From NCBI GenBank assembly GCA_900545535.1, contig UQZN01000011.1, forward strand, positions 1 through 64,000: a DNA stretch of 64,000 nt, given 5' to 3'. The stretch's first letter is position 1. Each line of letters begins with the position of its first letter. Position numbers and translations under genes: made by a program. Under the pieces are notes generated by a model. It was not told the origin of the DNA, made no database searches, and saw only the letters and a list, made by a program, of their open reading frames with translations. The stretch comes from an uncultured Phascolarctobacterium sp. GTDB lineage: Bacteria > Bacillota > Negativicutes > Acidaminococcales > Acidaminococcaceae. Below, piece by piece: positions 47,742 through 56,391 of this stretch.

Positions 47742-48844
47742 TTTTCTAACCTCGCTAATGTGTTTTTGTAGACAAAAAATAACAGCACCAGACAGAGAAT
47801 ACTTAAATATACCGTATTGATCAGCACGATCTCACTGATCGTGCCGGCCAAAAATTCACTTTCGATAAAGGAAACAAAATAACGCTGAGGCAGTACGGCT
47901 GTTAAATATCTGAAAAAGGCCGGCATGGAGGAAATGGGAAACATCAGGCCGGAAAGCAGCAGCGCCGGCAAAAAGCCCATGACCAGTGAGATCTGGCAGG
48001 CCAGAAACTGGTTTTTAAAAATGGTCGAAACCAGTAGACCGATCCCCATACAGGTGAGTAAAAACAGACTGCCGACCAGAAATAACATGATATAAGAACC
48101 GCGGAAGGGGATTGCAAAGACTGTAACGCATAAAAGAACATTGAAGAGCAGCGAGCAGATACCTAAAATATAATAGGAAAAATATTTACCGGCGACAAAC
48201 TGCAGTCGGCTGAGGCGCGTGCTCAGCAAAGCTTCCATCGTGCCCCGTTCCCATTCGCGGGCTACGACAAGCGCCGTTAAAAGGATGCCGACTAAGCTGA
48301 TCGTTACTGCCAAAGAGCCGGGCAGGATAAAGTAATGACTGTCCACCTTCTCATTGTACCAGACCCGGAGTTGCGGTTCGATCAGGTTTGGCTGCTGGCT
48401 GGTGTGGCCCAGCGTTGCCAGCCATTGGGCAATAACGCCGCTGGCATAGAGCTGGACATAATTGGCCGTGTTGGTTTCACTGCCGTCAGTAATGACCAGG
48501 ATCTGTGCCGGCCGGCCATTATTCAGATTTACGGTAAAATCATTGGGCACGACCACGGCACCCTGCAATTTGGAATTGGCGATGTCGCTGTACATGGCGT
48601 CTCTGCTGTCATAGATCTGGGTCTGCAGATAGCGGTTATTGCTGAAAGACCGGGCCAGAGTGGTCACGCGCGGGTTGGCATCATCCAGCTTGAGCCCCAG
48701 GCTGATATTGACAGAATCCATATTGATGCCGTACATATAGATCAAAGATAACAAAGTCGGCAAAATAAAAGCGATCAAAATACTGCTGGGATCGCGCACG
48801 ATCTGCAGAAATTCTTTTTTGATAAAAGCCCGTAAAATTTTCAT
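47738..48844 (-). CDS. ABC-2 type exporter permease, YbhS-like
   Basis: A 368-residue ABC2 permease similar in plan to its neighbour (N-terminal helix IRDPSSILIAFILPTLLSL..., ectodomain, then VAREWERGTMEALLSTRLSR and LVMGFLPALLLSGLMFPIS). It matches YbhS. It overlaps both neighbours by four bases (ATGA-type), indicating a tightly coupled operon. Confidence 0.88.
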   Translation of the reverse strand: MKILRAFIKKEFLQIVRDPSSILIAFILPTLLSLIYMYGINMDSVNISLGLKLDDANPRVTTLARSFSNNRYLQTQIYDSRDAMYSDIANSKLQGAVVVPNDFTVNLNNGRPAQILVITDGSETNTANYVQLYASGVIAQWLATLGHTSQQPNLIEPQLRVWYNEKVDSHYFILPGSLAVTISLVGILLTALVVAREWERGTMEALLSTRLSRLQFVAGKYFSYYILGICSLLFNVLLCVTVFAIPFRGSYIMLFLVGSLFLLTCMGIGLLVSTIFKNQFLACQISLVMGFLPALLLSGLMFPISSMPAFFRYLTAVLPQRYFVSFIESEFLAGTISEIVLINTVYLSILCLVLLFFVYKNTLARLEK

Positions 48845-50337
48845 GGCTGACCGCCTTCTGCGTCTTTACTTTGGATCAGCGTGATAAAAGCTTCTTCCAT
48901 AGTGGCTGCGCCTGCTTCTGCTTTTAAGGCTGCCGGCGTGCCGATGGCGATCGTTTCGCCTTTATAAAACAGGCTGATGTTATCGCAGTATTCCGCCTCA
49001 TCCATAAAATGAGTGGTAATCAAAATCGTAACGCCTTTTTGGGCCAGCGCCCGCAGATGACACCAGAATTCCTTGCGGGTCACCACATCTACGCCCGAGG
49101 TGGCTTCATCCAGAAAGAGGATCGGCGGATTGTGGATCAGCGCACAGGCCAGGGACAGACGCTGCTTGATACCCAGCGGCAGTTCTTCGGACTGCTGGTC
49201 AAAATAAAACTCCAAACCAAAATAACCGGCGATAGCCTCGACCCGCTTTTCGATCTCGGCCAGAGGGATACCATAAATGCCGGCGAAAAATTCCAGATTC
49301 TCACGGACGGACATATTACCGTACAGGGAAAATTTCTGCGCCATATAACCCAGAAAAGAGCGTGCCAAAGTCGGATTTTCCCTGATGTCTACACCCATGA
49401 TTTTGGCTGTCCCTTCTGTGGGGCGCGCCAGGCCGCACATCATTTTAAAGGAAGTGGATTTGCCGGCGCCGTTAGGTCCCAGTAAACCGAAAATCTCACC
49501 TTTTTTGATGTGAAAGGTATTATTTTTGACAGCGGCAAAGCTGCCGTACATTTTTAAAAGGTTCAGGGCCTCAACAGGATATTCAACAGCACTCTCCTGA
49601 TAAACGTAATGAGCGGCGATCTGCGATTCTTTTTCCTCGTACCCGCCCATCAGCCGGATGACTTCGCTTTCAAATTCAGCGGGGGTGGCAGCCAGCGCTG
49701 CCGGCGGGCCCTGATAGATGACCCTGCCTTTGTCGATGACGACGGTGTTGTCAAAGCTGTTGGCCTCGTCCAGATAGGCGGTCGACCAGACGACGGTGGT
49801 ATCATTTTTGATCGTGGCCCTGACCAGACGCATCAGATCGCGGCGTGAAATAGGATCAACGCCGACGGAGGGTTCATCCAGGACCAAAAATTTAGGATCG
49901 CCCAAGAGAGCACAGGCCAAGCCGAGTTTTTGCTTCATACCGCCGGAAAGCTTGCCGGCCAGACGTTCCTGAAAAGGGCGCAGGCCGGTGAATTCTAAAA
50001 GTTCGTCAAAATTTTTATCGACGGATTTTAAATCAGCATAAAATTCCAGATTTTCACGGACAGTCAGATCTTCATATAAGCCGAATTTCTGCGGCATATA
50101 ACCAATCTGCGGCATCAAGGCTTTTTTTTGCAGAGCAGGATCATAGCCGAGTGTGGAAACAGTCCCCGTATCTGCCGTCAAAAGGCCGATAATGATGCGC
50201 AGCAGCGTAGTTTTGCCTGCGGCATCAGCGCCGACGATGCCAGTCATCTGCCCGGTGGGGATAGTAAGGCTTAAACCGTCCAGTGCTGTAGTAGTACCAA
50301 ATTTTTTAGTAATAGCATTTATTACTACCGTAGCCAT
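48841..50337 (-). CDS. ABC exporter ATPase with two fused nucleotide-binding domains, YbhF-like
   Basis: A 498-residue protein with two ABC ATPase domains in one chain. Domain 1 (about 1-225): Walker A GADAAGKTTLLRIIIGL, signature KLSGGMKQKLGLACALL, Walker B FLVLDEPSVGVDP. Domain 2 (about 250-490): GPNGAGKSTSFKMMCG, LPLGIKQRLSLACAL, ILFLDEATSGVDV. The first Walker A has ADA in place of the usual NG(A/S). This fusion is the hallmark of YbhF. It powers export by the two permeases. Confidence 0.92.
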   Translation of the reverse strand: MATVVINAITKKFGTTTALDGLSLTIPTGQMTGIVGADAAGKTTLLRIIIGLLTADTGTVSTLGYDPALQKKALMPQIGYMPQKFGLYEDLTVRENLEFYADLKSVDKNFDELLEFTGLRPFQERLAGKLSGGMKQKLGLACALLGDPKFLVLDEPSVGVDPISRRDLMRLVRATIKNDTTVVWSTAYLDEANSFDNTVVIDKGRVIYQGPPAALAATPAEFESEVIRLMGGYEEKESQIAAHYVYQESAVEYPVEALNLLKMYGSFAAVKNNTFHIKKGEIFGLLGPNGAGKSTSFKMMCGLARPTEGTAKIMGVDIRENPTLARSFLGYMAQKFSLYGNMSVRENLEFFAGIYGIPLAEIEKRVEAIAGYFGLEFYFDQQSEELPLGIKQRLSLACALIHNPPILFLDEATSGVDVVTRKEFWCHLRALAQKGVTILITTHFMDEAEYCDNISLFYKGETIAIGTPAALKAEAGAATMEEAFITLIQSKDAEGGQP

Positions 50338-50338
50338 G

Positions 50339-51196
50339 TTATTTACCTCTGTCAGACTTCAGGTCAAGCATAACGGTTGTAGGCATGCCCTGACGCAGAA
50401 ACTTATCAGGATTATCGGCATAAACGCGGATCATATAGACGAGATCGGTACGCAGGTCGGTAGTCTGCACGCTTTTGGGAGTGAATTCGCTGACAGGAGA
50501 GATGTAGCCGATATGGCCCTGATAAGTCCTTTTGGTACCTGTCTGCAGATCGATACTGTCAGTTATTATTTCGGCTGGCATGCCGTCGTAAATATTACCT
50601 AAATTGACTTCACTGACGTACGCCCTGATCCAGATCGGCCGTGGTTTGGATAAGGTATAGACTGCCGTGCCCTTTTGGACAATGGTGCCTGGTTCTACCA
50701 AACGTGCCGTAACGATACCATCTTCCAGGGCATAGAGCCGGGAATAATCACTTTGCCTGACTAAGAGGTCTTTGGCCGTTAAAGCGGCATTATAGACAGC
50801 CTGCGTTTCTTTCAAGGTATTTTCTGCCGTTTCAAAATCCAGCTTGGAAATGGCGCCGGTACTGTATAAGACCGTATATTTGTCATATACGGAACGGGAC
50901 TGGATCATTGATGCATAGGCTTTGGCAACTTCGCTTTCTGCCTGGGCTTCCTGCAGTTTATAATCGGCAGCGTCGATTTCTGCGACTAGACTGCCTTCTT
51001 TGATAGTGTCGCCTTCTTCAAAATACATTTTGGTGATTTGACCGGGAACCTGAAACCCAATGTCAAACTGGCGAATATCCACATTACCATATAAAGTTAT
51101 CCGGGCATGGTCCTGCTTGTCCGGTTGCAAGAAGAACCACAGGCCGCTTATTACTGCCAGTACCGCTGCTATAATAATAAAAATTTTTTTATTCAT
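50339..51196 (-). CDS. HlyD-family membrane fusion (adaptor) protein, YbhG-like
   Basis: A protein of about 285 residues: N-terminal membrane anchor (KKIFIIIAAVLAVISGLWFF), a biotinyl-lipoyl-like domain (GQITKMYFEEGDTIKEGSLV), alpha-hairpin coiled coil, and a beta-barrel domain ending IRVYADNPDKFLRQGMPTTV. Such adaptors bridge an inner-membrane ABC pump to the outer membrane and fit a diderm cell. It is first of the pump genes after tetR. The second of two ATG codons (51196) has better spacing to AAGGAG. Confidence 0.9.
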   Translation of the reverse strand: MNKKIFIIIAAVLAVISGLWFFLQPDKQDHARITLYGNVDIRQFDIGFQVPGQITKMYFEEGDTIKEGSLVAEIDAADYKLQEAQAESEVAKAYASMIQSRSVYDKYTVLYSTGAISKLDFETAENTLKETQAVYNAALTAKDLLVRQSDYSRLYALEDGIVTARLVEPGTIVQKGTAVYTLSKPRPIWIRAYVSEVNLGNIYDGMPAEIITDSIDLQTGTKRTYQGHIGYISPVSEFTPKSVQTTDLRTDLVYMIRVYADNPDKFLRQGMPTTVMLDLKSDRGK

Positions 51197-51265
51197 CATA
51201 AGGCTCCTTTAGGTGTTTTCTTAATTTAATAATAGAAGAAGCACCGCCGCTTGGCAAGCAACAGA

Positions 51266-51850
51266 TTATAAAGTTGTGTCGGATTTTGCTGCCATTGCCG
51301 CCAGCAGGGCCGGCTGGTCGATAAAACTGCGCAGCTTGAGCCAGAAATCAAGCGGAGAAAGCGGACTTTGATGTTCGTAGCAATAAACCAGAACCTGCAG
51401 ATGGCCGTTGATGATAAATTCTATCAATAATTGCAGCTGGGGCGTCATTTCGTCTACCGTCAGCTGCAGGTTTTGGATCAGCACTTTCCGAATATGGCTT
51501 TTCAGCTTATGTACAAAACGCGGGTCACCATTAGGGCCCAGAAGCATTACTAAAATACGGGCGTTAGTTTTGAAAAAGCTCTGAGTCAACAGGCGCTCTT
51601 CAGCTGTAGGAACGCCTGTACGGAAAATACGCAGCCCGCGCGGCAGAAACGTGTCGACCAGCTGAAAGAATTCATTTTCCAGTTGTTTGAGCAGGTCGTC
51701 CGTATTGTTGAAGTAAGCATAGAAAGTACTGCGATTGTAGCCGGCTTTTTTCGTCAGCTGGGAGACGGTTATTTGATCGCAGGGCAGAGTCTGACACAGC
51801 TGCAGAAAAGCTTCTACGATACAGTCACGGGCGGTTGTTGGCTTAGTCAT
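51266..51850 (-). CDS. TetR-family repressor, CecR-like, of the exporter operon
   Basis: A 194-residue TetR regulator. The N-terminal helix-turn-helix is TVSQLTKKAGYNRSTFYAYF (about residues 23-44); the C-terminal ligand domain has the TetR_C_7 pattern. The gene order tetR-HlyD-double ATPase-two permeases is the same as cecR-ybhG-ybhF-ybhS-ybhR in Enterobacteria. It probably represses its own operon. Confidence 0.88.
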   Translation of the reverse strand: MTKPTTARDCIVEAFLQLCQTLPCDQITVSQLTKKAGYNRSTFYAYFNNTDDLLKQLENEFFQLVDTFLPRGLRIFRTGVPTAEERLLTQSFFKTNARILVMLLGPNGDPRFVHKLKSHIRKVLIQNLQLTVDEMTPQLQLLIEFIINGHLQVLVYCYEHQSPLSPLDFWLKLRSFIDQPALLAAMAAKSDTTL

Positions 51851-51885
51851 GGCAAAATCCCCTTTACTTTTGTTAGTTTTATTAT

Positions 51886-51901
51886 ACTATAATCCGATAG
51901 T
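51886..51901 (-). promoter_or_regulatory. Operator candidate upstream of tetR
   Basis: ACTAT-n6-ATAGT inverted repeat 35 bases upstream of the tetR start, overlapping a TATAAT sequence. Candidate autoregulatory site, unproved. Confidence 0.35.
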
Positions 51902-51956
51902 CTGCAAAAGAGAAGCCGGGTAAGCGAAGGGTAATTAATAAACATAAAGTAAAATT

Positions 51957-51970
51957 ATTGCCCGGGTAAT
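51957..51970. other. Near-match to the Bacillus Noc-binding site
   Basis: ATTGCCCGGGTAAT matches the Bacillus NBS ATTTCCCGGGAAAT at 12 of 14 positions and is itself a near-palindrome. It lies in a gene-free stretch. It may be chance. Confidence 0.25.
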
Positions 51971-52077
51971 ATTTACAGCTTCTTTACGCTGAACGGGATT
52001 GTTTTTATGTTTTCTGACCTTTACCGGCAGCGCCGCTGGCAGTATGATAGGGCTGTGAGGGAAAGAGGTGAAGAAAA

Positions 52078-52188
52078 ATGACGACCGTAACTTTTGATAC
52101 TTGCCTGGGCCTGGCAGTTCTGGGTGTATTGACCTTTGCCTGCTGGCGTAAATACAGAATTTGTCTGCATACTGGCGCACATAAATAA
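52078..52188 (+). CDS. Small membrane peptide 1 (36 residues)
   Basis: ATG with GAGGTGAAG upstream opens a 36-codon frame with one hydrophobic stretch (CLGLAVLGVLTFACW) followed by a basic tail (RKYRICLHTGAHK). I do not recognise it. A single helix with positive C-terminal end suggests a membrane-anchored micropeptide. It is followed 30 bases on by a second small frame of similar design. Confidence 0.45.
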   Translation: MTTVTFDTCLGLAVLGVLTFACWRKYRICLHTGAHK

Positions 52189-52218
52189 GCTGATGATTGA
52201 AGGAAAGAAGTGACCCAG

Positions 52219-52311
52219 ATGGAGGATTTGCTGGTCGTCCTGTTTTTCCCAACAGTGTTGGCAGTATTATTGGGAATAGCCGAAAGCCGCGGTAATTTTG
52301 CGGGTAAATAG
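52219..52311 (+). CDS. Small membrane peptide 2 (30 residues)
   Basis: A 30-codon frame, MEDLLVVLFFPTVLAVLLG then a short polar tail. AAGGAAAG and AAGTGA lie upstream; an in-frame GTG at 52210 would add three residues. One membrane helix. It resembles in size KdpF-like or membrane toxin peptides, but no partner genes are near. It ends just before a terminator. Confidence 0.4.
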   Translation: MEDLLVVLFFPTVLAVLLGIAESRGNFAGK

Positions 52312-52316
52312 AGTAA

Positions 52317-52355
52317 ATAAAAAGAACGCTTTTCGAAAAAAACGTTCTTTTTATT
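52317..52355. terminator. Bidirectional terminator before mscS
   Basis: AAAGAACG and CGTTCTTT arms (52321-52328 with 52343-52350), inner TTTT/AAAA pairs, and T-rich and A-rich flanks. It serves the rightward small frames and the leftward mscS gene. Confidence 0.75.
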
Positions 52356-52358
52356 TTA

Positions 52359-53174
52359 TTATTTATCGTCCTGCATATAGATGTTCATGCCGGGAACTGC
52401 GCCGTTGACGCCGTTGGCAGCGTAAGCCTTGCTGATGTTTTCCAGCAGATCGAAATAGACGTTCCAATAGTCGGCACCCTGGGCCCAGACGCGGATCGTG
52501 TATTCCACAGCATATTCTTTATAACCGGAAAGCCTGACAAAGGGTTCAGGTTCATTTAAAGTATTAGCTGTTGCCGCAACAGCTTCGTTCAGGGCTTTTT
52601 TGACGGTGGCGATATCGTTGTTGTAGCCTGCGCGGATGACGATATCAACGCGGCGGATAGGCTCCGAGGAAAAGTTTGTGATCTTGCCGCCGGCGATCTC
52701 ACTGTTAGGCACGAAAATATCTTTGTTATCAACAGTGATGATCTTGGTGCAGAGCATGGAAATTTCTTTAACAGTGCCTTCGATACCGGCAGCGGCAATA
52801 TAATCGCCTGCTTTGAACGGTTTGGTGATCAGCAGCATGATACCATTGGAAAGATTGGATAAAGCGCCCTGTACGGACAGGGAAACTGCCAAACCTAACA
52901 TACCTAAAACTGCCAGCAGGGAAGCGATAGGGATGCCGATACTTTCAGCAACGATACAGACAGCGACAAAATTAAGTACTACTCTGATGACTGTGCGCAG
53001 AAAGCCGCGCAGGGTCATGTCTACCTTCAGTTTATCCAGCAGTCTTTCGAGTGGACCCATCAGTGCTTTGATAACTGCGTGGCAGACAAGAAAAATAACA
53101 AGTGCGGAAATAATGTTGCCAACAGTCAGTTTACCGACTGAAAAATTAAGGATCTCCTGGATTGTTTCCATCAT
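52359..53174 (-). CDS. mscS: Small-conductance mechanosensitive channel, MscS family
   Basis: A 271-residue MscS with three N-terminal membrane helices, the third being the Gly/Ala-rich pore helix (LAVLGMLGLAVSLSVQGALS), then the beta domain (FKAGDYIAAAGIEGTVKEI; VPNSEIAGGKITNFSSEP) and C-terminal domain. It opens when osmotic pressure stretches the membrane. Single gene, leftward, ribosome site AAGGAG. Confidence 0.95.
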   Translation of the reverse strand: MMETIQEILNFSVGKLTVGNIISALVIFLVCHAVIKALMGPLERLLDKLKVDMTLRGFLRTVIRVVLNFVAVCIVAESIGIPIASLLAVLGMLGLAVSLSVQGALSNLSNGIMLLITKPFKAGDYIAAAGIEGTVKEISMLCTKIITVDNKDIFVPNSEIAGGKITNFSSEPIRRVDIVIRAGYNNDIATVKKALNEAVAATANTLNEPEPFVRLSGYKEYAVEYTIRVWAQGADYWNVYFDLLENISKAYAANGVNGAVPGMNIYMQDDK

Positions 53175-53194
53175 CTAAACAGCTCCTTTTTGTA

Positions 53195-53212
53195 CTTGTT
53201 TATACAAACAAG
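53195..53212. promoter_or_regulatory. Inverted repeat upstream of mscS
   Basis: CTTGTTT-ATAC-AAACAAG, perfect 7-bp arms with a 4-base centre, about 20 bases before the mscS start. Could be an operator or 5'-UTR hairpin. Confidence 0.35.
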
Positions 53213-53373
53213 CTAAAATATATTATTATTATAACATAAAATAATGTAATAAAATATCTTTAAGTAAAGTTTTAAGAACTTACTGCAAAAAAATATGTTA
53301 TTAAAATATAAATAAACAGAAAACGCAGACGACTGATGCAAGTAATAGAACTGATACTGACACAGTAATAATA

Positions 53374-53402
53374 TTGCATAAAAAGCCCCTTTGAGGTAAA
53401 AT
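53374..53402 (+). promoter_or_regulatory. Promoter of ychF
   Basis: -35 TTGCAT (53374-53379), 17-base spacer, -10 TAAAAT (53397-53402), 32 bases before the GTG start. Confidence 0.5.
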
Positions 53403-53434
53403 AAAGTATTACTAATAGATGAGGAGCGATCAGA

Positions 53435-54541
53435 GTGAGTACCAATTTAGAAGTAGGGATCGTCGGTTTGCCTAACGTCGGTAAAAGTACTTTGTTCAAT
53501 GCTATCACCAAAGCGGGAGCAGAGGCGGCCAATTATCCTTTTTGTACTATAGAACCTAATGTCGGTGTTGTTGATGTGCCTGATAAACGGTTAACAGTTT
53601 TAGGAGAAATGGTCAAAGCCAAAAAAATCGTACCTGCAGCCATGCGTTTTGTGGATATTGCCGGGCTTGTCAAAGGCGCCTCCAAAGGCGAGGGCCTGGG
53701 CAATAAGTTTCTGGCGCATATTCGTGAGGTAGACGCGGTCGCCCAGGTCGTGCGCTGCTTTGAGGACGGCAATATCACTCATGTCGAGGGCAGTATCGAT
53801 CCGCTGCGCGATATAGAGATCATCAATACAGAGCTGTGTCTGGCTGATATGGAAACTGTTGAAAAACGTCAGGAAAGACTGGTGAAGCTTTTAAAAACCG
53901 GCGATAAAAAGGTGCCGGTCGAAAAGGCTGTGCTGGATAAGGTCCTGGCAGGTCTCGGTGAGGCAGTGCCGGCCCGTCGTCTGGGACTGACAGAAGATGA
54001 ACTGGAGTTTTTGCAGGAACTGCATCTTTTGACGATGAAGCCTGTTTTGTATGTGGCCAACGTCAGTGAGGAAGAGGTTGCCGACGCATCTGCCAATCCG
54101 CATGTGCAGGCCGTTGCTAAATACGCTGACGGCGAGGGTGCAGAAGTCATTACCGTATCGGCGAAGATGGAATCGGAGATCGCCGAATTGCCGGAGGAAG
54201 AAGCACAGGAATTTTTGGCGATGGCCGGTCTGGAAGAGGCTGGTCTTGACCGCCTGATCAAAGCCGGTTTTAAGCTTTTAGGCTTGATGACCTATCTTAC
54301 CGCCGGTGAAATAGAAGTGCGTGCCTGGACGATCGTACGTGGAACTAAAGCGCCGCAGGCGGCAGGCAAGATCCATACTGATTTTGAACGCGGCTTTATC
54401 CGTGCTGAAATCGTTTCCTATGATGATCTGGTTGCCTGCGGCAGCAAAGCGGCTGCCCGTGACAAAGGTCTGGTCCGTCTGGAAGGCAAGGAATACGTGA
54501 TGCAGGACGGCGACGTAGTCGAATTCCGTTTTAACGTTTGA
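53435..54541 (+). CDS. ychF: Redox-regulated GTPase/ATPase YchF (Obg family)
   Basis: A 368-residue protein: G1 motif GLPNVGKSTLFNAIT, VDIAGLVKGASKGEGLGNKF, a coiled-coil insert in the middle, and the C-terminal TGS domain (VRAWTIVRGTKAPQAAGKIH). YchF prefers ATP and binds ribosomes. Start GTG at 53435. Single gene with its own promoter and terminator. Confidence 0.97.
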   Translation: MSTNLEVGIVGLPNVGKSTLFNAITKAGAEAANYPFCTIEPNVGVVDVPDKRLTVLGEMVKAKKIVPAAMRFVDIAGLVKGASKGEGLGNKFLAHIREVDAVAQVVRCFEDGNITHVEGSIDPLRDIEIINTELCLADMETVEKRQERLVKLLKTGDKKVPVEKAVLDKVLAGLGEAVPARRLGLTEDELEFLQELHLLTMKPVLYVANVSEEEVADASANPHVQAVAKYADGEGAEVITVSAKMESEIAELPEEEAQEFLAMAGLEEAGLDRLIKAGFKLLGLMTYLTAGEIEVRAWTIVRGTKAPQAAGKIHTDFERGFIRAEIVSYDDLVACGSKAAARDKGLVRLEGKEYVMQDGDVVEFRFNV

Positions 54542-54546
54542 TGGGT

Positions 54547-54587
54547 AAACTCCTTAACAGATTTTTTCTGTTAAGGAGTTTTTTTAT
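54547..54587 (+). terminator. Terminator of ychF
   Basis: A 14-bp stem, AAACTCCTTAACAG with CTGTTAAGGAGTTT, followed by TTTTT. Confidence 0.9.
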
Positions 54588-54685
54588 GTAGATTAAATAT
54601 TGCGAAAATAGCTTTAAATAGTTTTTTGCAGTTGCTTTTTCAAGCCTATTTGATACAATATAAACTACGAAAGGAAGTACTGAAA

Positions 54686-55462
54686 ATGATTTTTGATACG
54701 CATATGCATTGCGATTATTCCTGCGACAGTCATATGAAAATTGCCGAAGCTGTTGCGGCGGCAAAGCAGCAGGACATAGGTATCGTCATTACCGAACATT
54801 GGGACGACGATTATCCAACGAATCCAACTGCGTTTATGTTTGATGTGGACGAGTATTTCGAGCGTTTTGCTCCTTATCGCAGCGGGCAGGTGCTTCTGGG
54901 CATCGAGATCGGGATGCAGAAGCAGACAGCGGCGGCAGATGAAGCGCTGGCGGCCAGGTATCCTTTTGATTACGTTCTGGCATCGATGCATTGCGTCAAC
55001 GGCCGCGATCTGTACGAAGAACATTGTTATGCAGGGCAGACCAAAGCTGAAGCAGTATGCGAATTTCTGACGGATACATTGGAGAACCTGAAGCTGCACG
55101 ATAATTTTGACGCGTTTGCCCATATCGATTATATGTGCCGGTATATGCCGTTTGCAGATAAAGAGCTGCGGCTCGGCGAAGCGCCGGAGCTGTTCGACGA
55201 AGTATTTGAGCTGCTGATAGCAAAAGAGAAACCGCTGGAGATCAATACCCGCCGTCTGGATGATCCTGGAGCCCTGGCAGCACTGCTGAAGTTATACAGG
55301 CGGTATGCGCAGCTGGGTGGTAAATATGCGGTGATTGGCAGCGATGCTCATTATAAGGAGCATGTAGGGCGCGGCCTTAAGGAAGCGTTGACTTTGGCTG
55401 ACGAGGCAGGCCTGGAGCCTGTATATTTTAAAGAACGCAAGATGAGAAAGATGAGGGGTTAA
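54686..55462 (+). CDS. PHP-domain phosphatase, histidinol-phosphatase-like
   Basis: A protein of about 258 residues with the PHP metal-site signature: DTHMHCDYSCDSH at the N-terminus, VITEHWDD, SMHCVNGRD, FAHIDYMCRY and GSDAHYKEHVGR near the C-terminus. It resembles the HisJ-type histidinol-phosphatase but no other his gene is near, so it may be a general phosphoesterase. ATG at 54686 follows AGGAAG; an in-frame extension upstream is not conserved-looking. Confidence 0.88.
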   Translation: MIFDTHMHCDYSCDSHMKIAEAVAAAKQQDIGIVITEHWDDDYPTNPTAFMFDVDEYFERFAPYRSGQVLLGIEIGMQKQTAAADEALAARYPFDYVLASMHCVNGRDLYEEHCYAGQTKAEAVCEFLTDTLENLKLHDNFDAFAHIDYMCRYMPFADKELRLGEAPELFDEVFELLIAKEKPLEINTRRLDDPGALAALLKLYRRYAQLGGKYAVIGSDAHYKEHVGRGLKEALTLADEAGLEPVYFKERKMRKMRG

Positions 55463-55467
55463 AATTT

Positions 55468-56229
55468 ATGAGATGCGTACGTTTTGAAGAACAGGGCCGT
55501 GCCAGGATCGGTTTTATTGACGGTGATGTGATCCGTGCGGTTTATGGCAGTATCGATACTTATTGGCGTATGACGGATGAAGTTTTTCCGTTGGCAGGAA
55601 CTAAGCTTTTAGCCCCCTGCGTACCGAAACAGATCATCTGCGTCGGGTTTAACTATCGTGACCATGCTAAAGAATTCCATGTGGACGTACCTAAGGAGCC
55701 TGCACTTTTTACGAAGGCGGCGCATACGGTGATCGGCAATGGCGGTAAAATCATTTACCCCCGCCAAAGTAAAGAAGTAGTTTATGAAGCCGAGCTGGGC
55801 ATCGTTATCAAAAAAAAGATGAAGGACGTGGCCCCGGAAGCTGTTGCTGATTATATCCTGGGTTATACCTGCGCTAATGACGTTACAGCCCGCGATCTGC
55901 AGCGGTCTGACGTGCAGTGGCTGCGCAGCAAGTCCTTTGATACTTTTTGCCCGTTGGGACCCTGGCTGGAGACAGACCTTGATCCTACGGATCTGGCGAT
56001 AAAATTATATCTGAACGGTCAGCTTAAGCAGCATGGACGCACCAGCGATATGGTCTACAATCCTTATGAGATCTTGAGTTATATTTCGCAAAGCATGACC
56101 CTGGATGCCGGCGATCTGATTCTTACCGGTACGCCGATGGGCTGCGGACCGATGCTGCCCGGTGACGAAGTCGTTGTGGAGATCGAGGGTATTGGCAAGC
56201 TGAGGAATGAAGTAGTAAAAGGTTACTGA
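55468..56229 (+). CDS. Fumarylacetoacetate hydrolase (FAH) family protein
   Basis: A 253-residue FAH-fold enzyme: CVGFNYRDHAKEFHVDVPKE, metal-binding EAELGIVIKKK and YTCANDVTARDLQ, and the C-terminal DLILTGTPMGCGPM. Members act on acylpyruvates, oxaloacetate (decarboxylase/tautomerase) or homoprotocatechuate intermediates. Substrate not fixed. It starts 5 bases after the PHP gene and is probably co-transcribed. Confidence 0.92.
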   Translation: MRCVRFEEQGRARIGFIDGDVIRAVYGSIDTYWRMTDEVFPLAGTKLLAPCVPKQIICVGFNYRDHAKEFHVDVPKEPALFTKAAHTVIGNGGKIIYPRQSKEVVYEAELGIVIKKKMKDVAPEAVADYILGYTCANDVTARDLQRSDVQWLRSKSFDTFCPLGPWLETDLDPTDLAIKLYLNGQLKQHGRTSDMVYNPYEILSYISQSMTLDAGDLILTGTPMGCGPMLPGDEVVVEIEGIGKLRNEVVKGY

Positions 56230-56240
56230 AAATAATAATA

Positions 56241-56267
56241 AAAAAAGACGCTGAGGCGTCTTTTTTT
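56241..56267 (+). terminator. Terminator after the FAH gene
   Basis: Stem AAAAAAGACGC / GCGTCTTTTTT with a TGAG loop, T-rich tail. Confidence 0.88.
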
Positions 56268-56356
56268 ATTCGCACTGCCAAAATGCATCTCGTTTAAGAT
56301 CTTTTAACCAGCAGCAGCGAGATATGATTTATTTGTGAATTAATCCTGAAGAAGAA

Positions 56357-56385
56357 TTGCAAATATTGGGAATAAATGTTAAAAT
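56357..56385 (+). promoter_or_regulatory. Promoter of the MATE gene
   Basis: -35 TTGCAA (56357-56362), 17-base spacer, -10 TAAAAT (56380-56385). The start would fall near 56392, at the edge of the palindrome described next. Confidence 0.6.
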
Positions 56386-56391
56386 AAAGCT

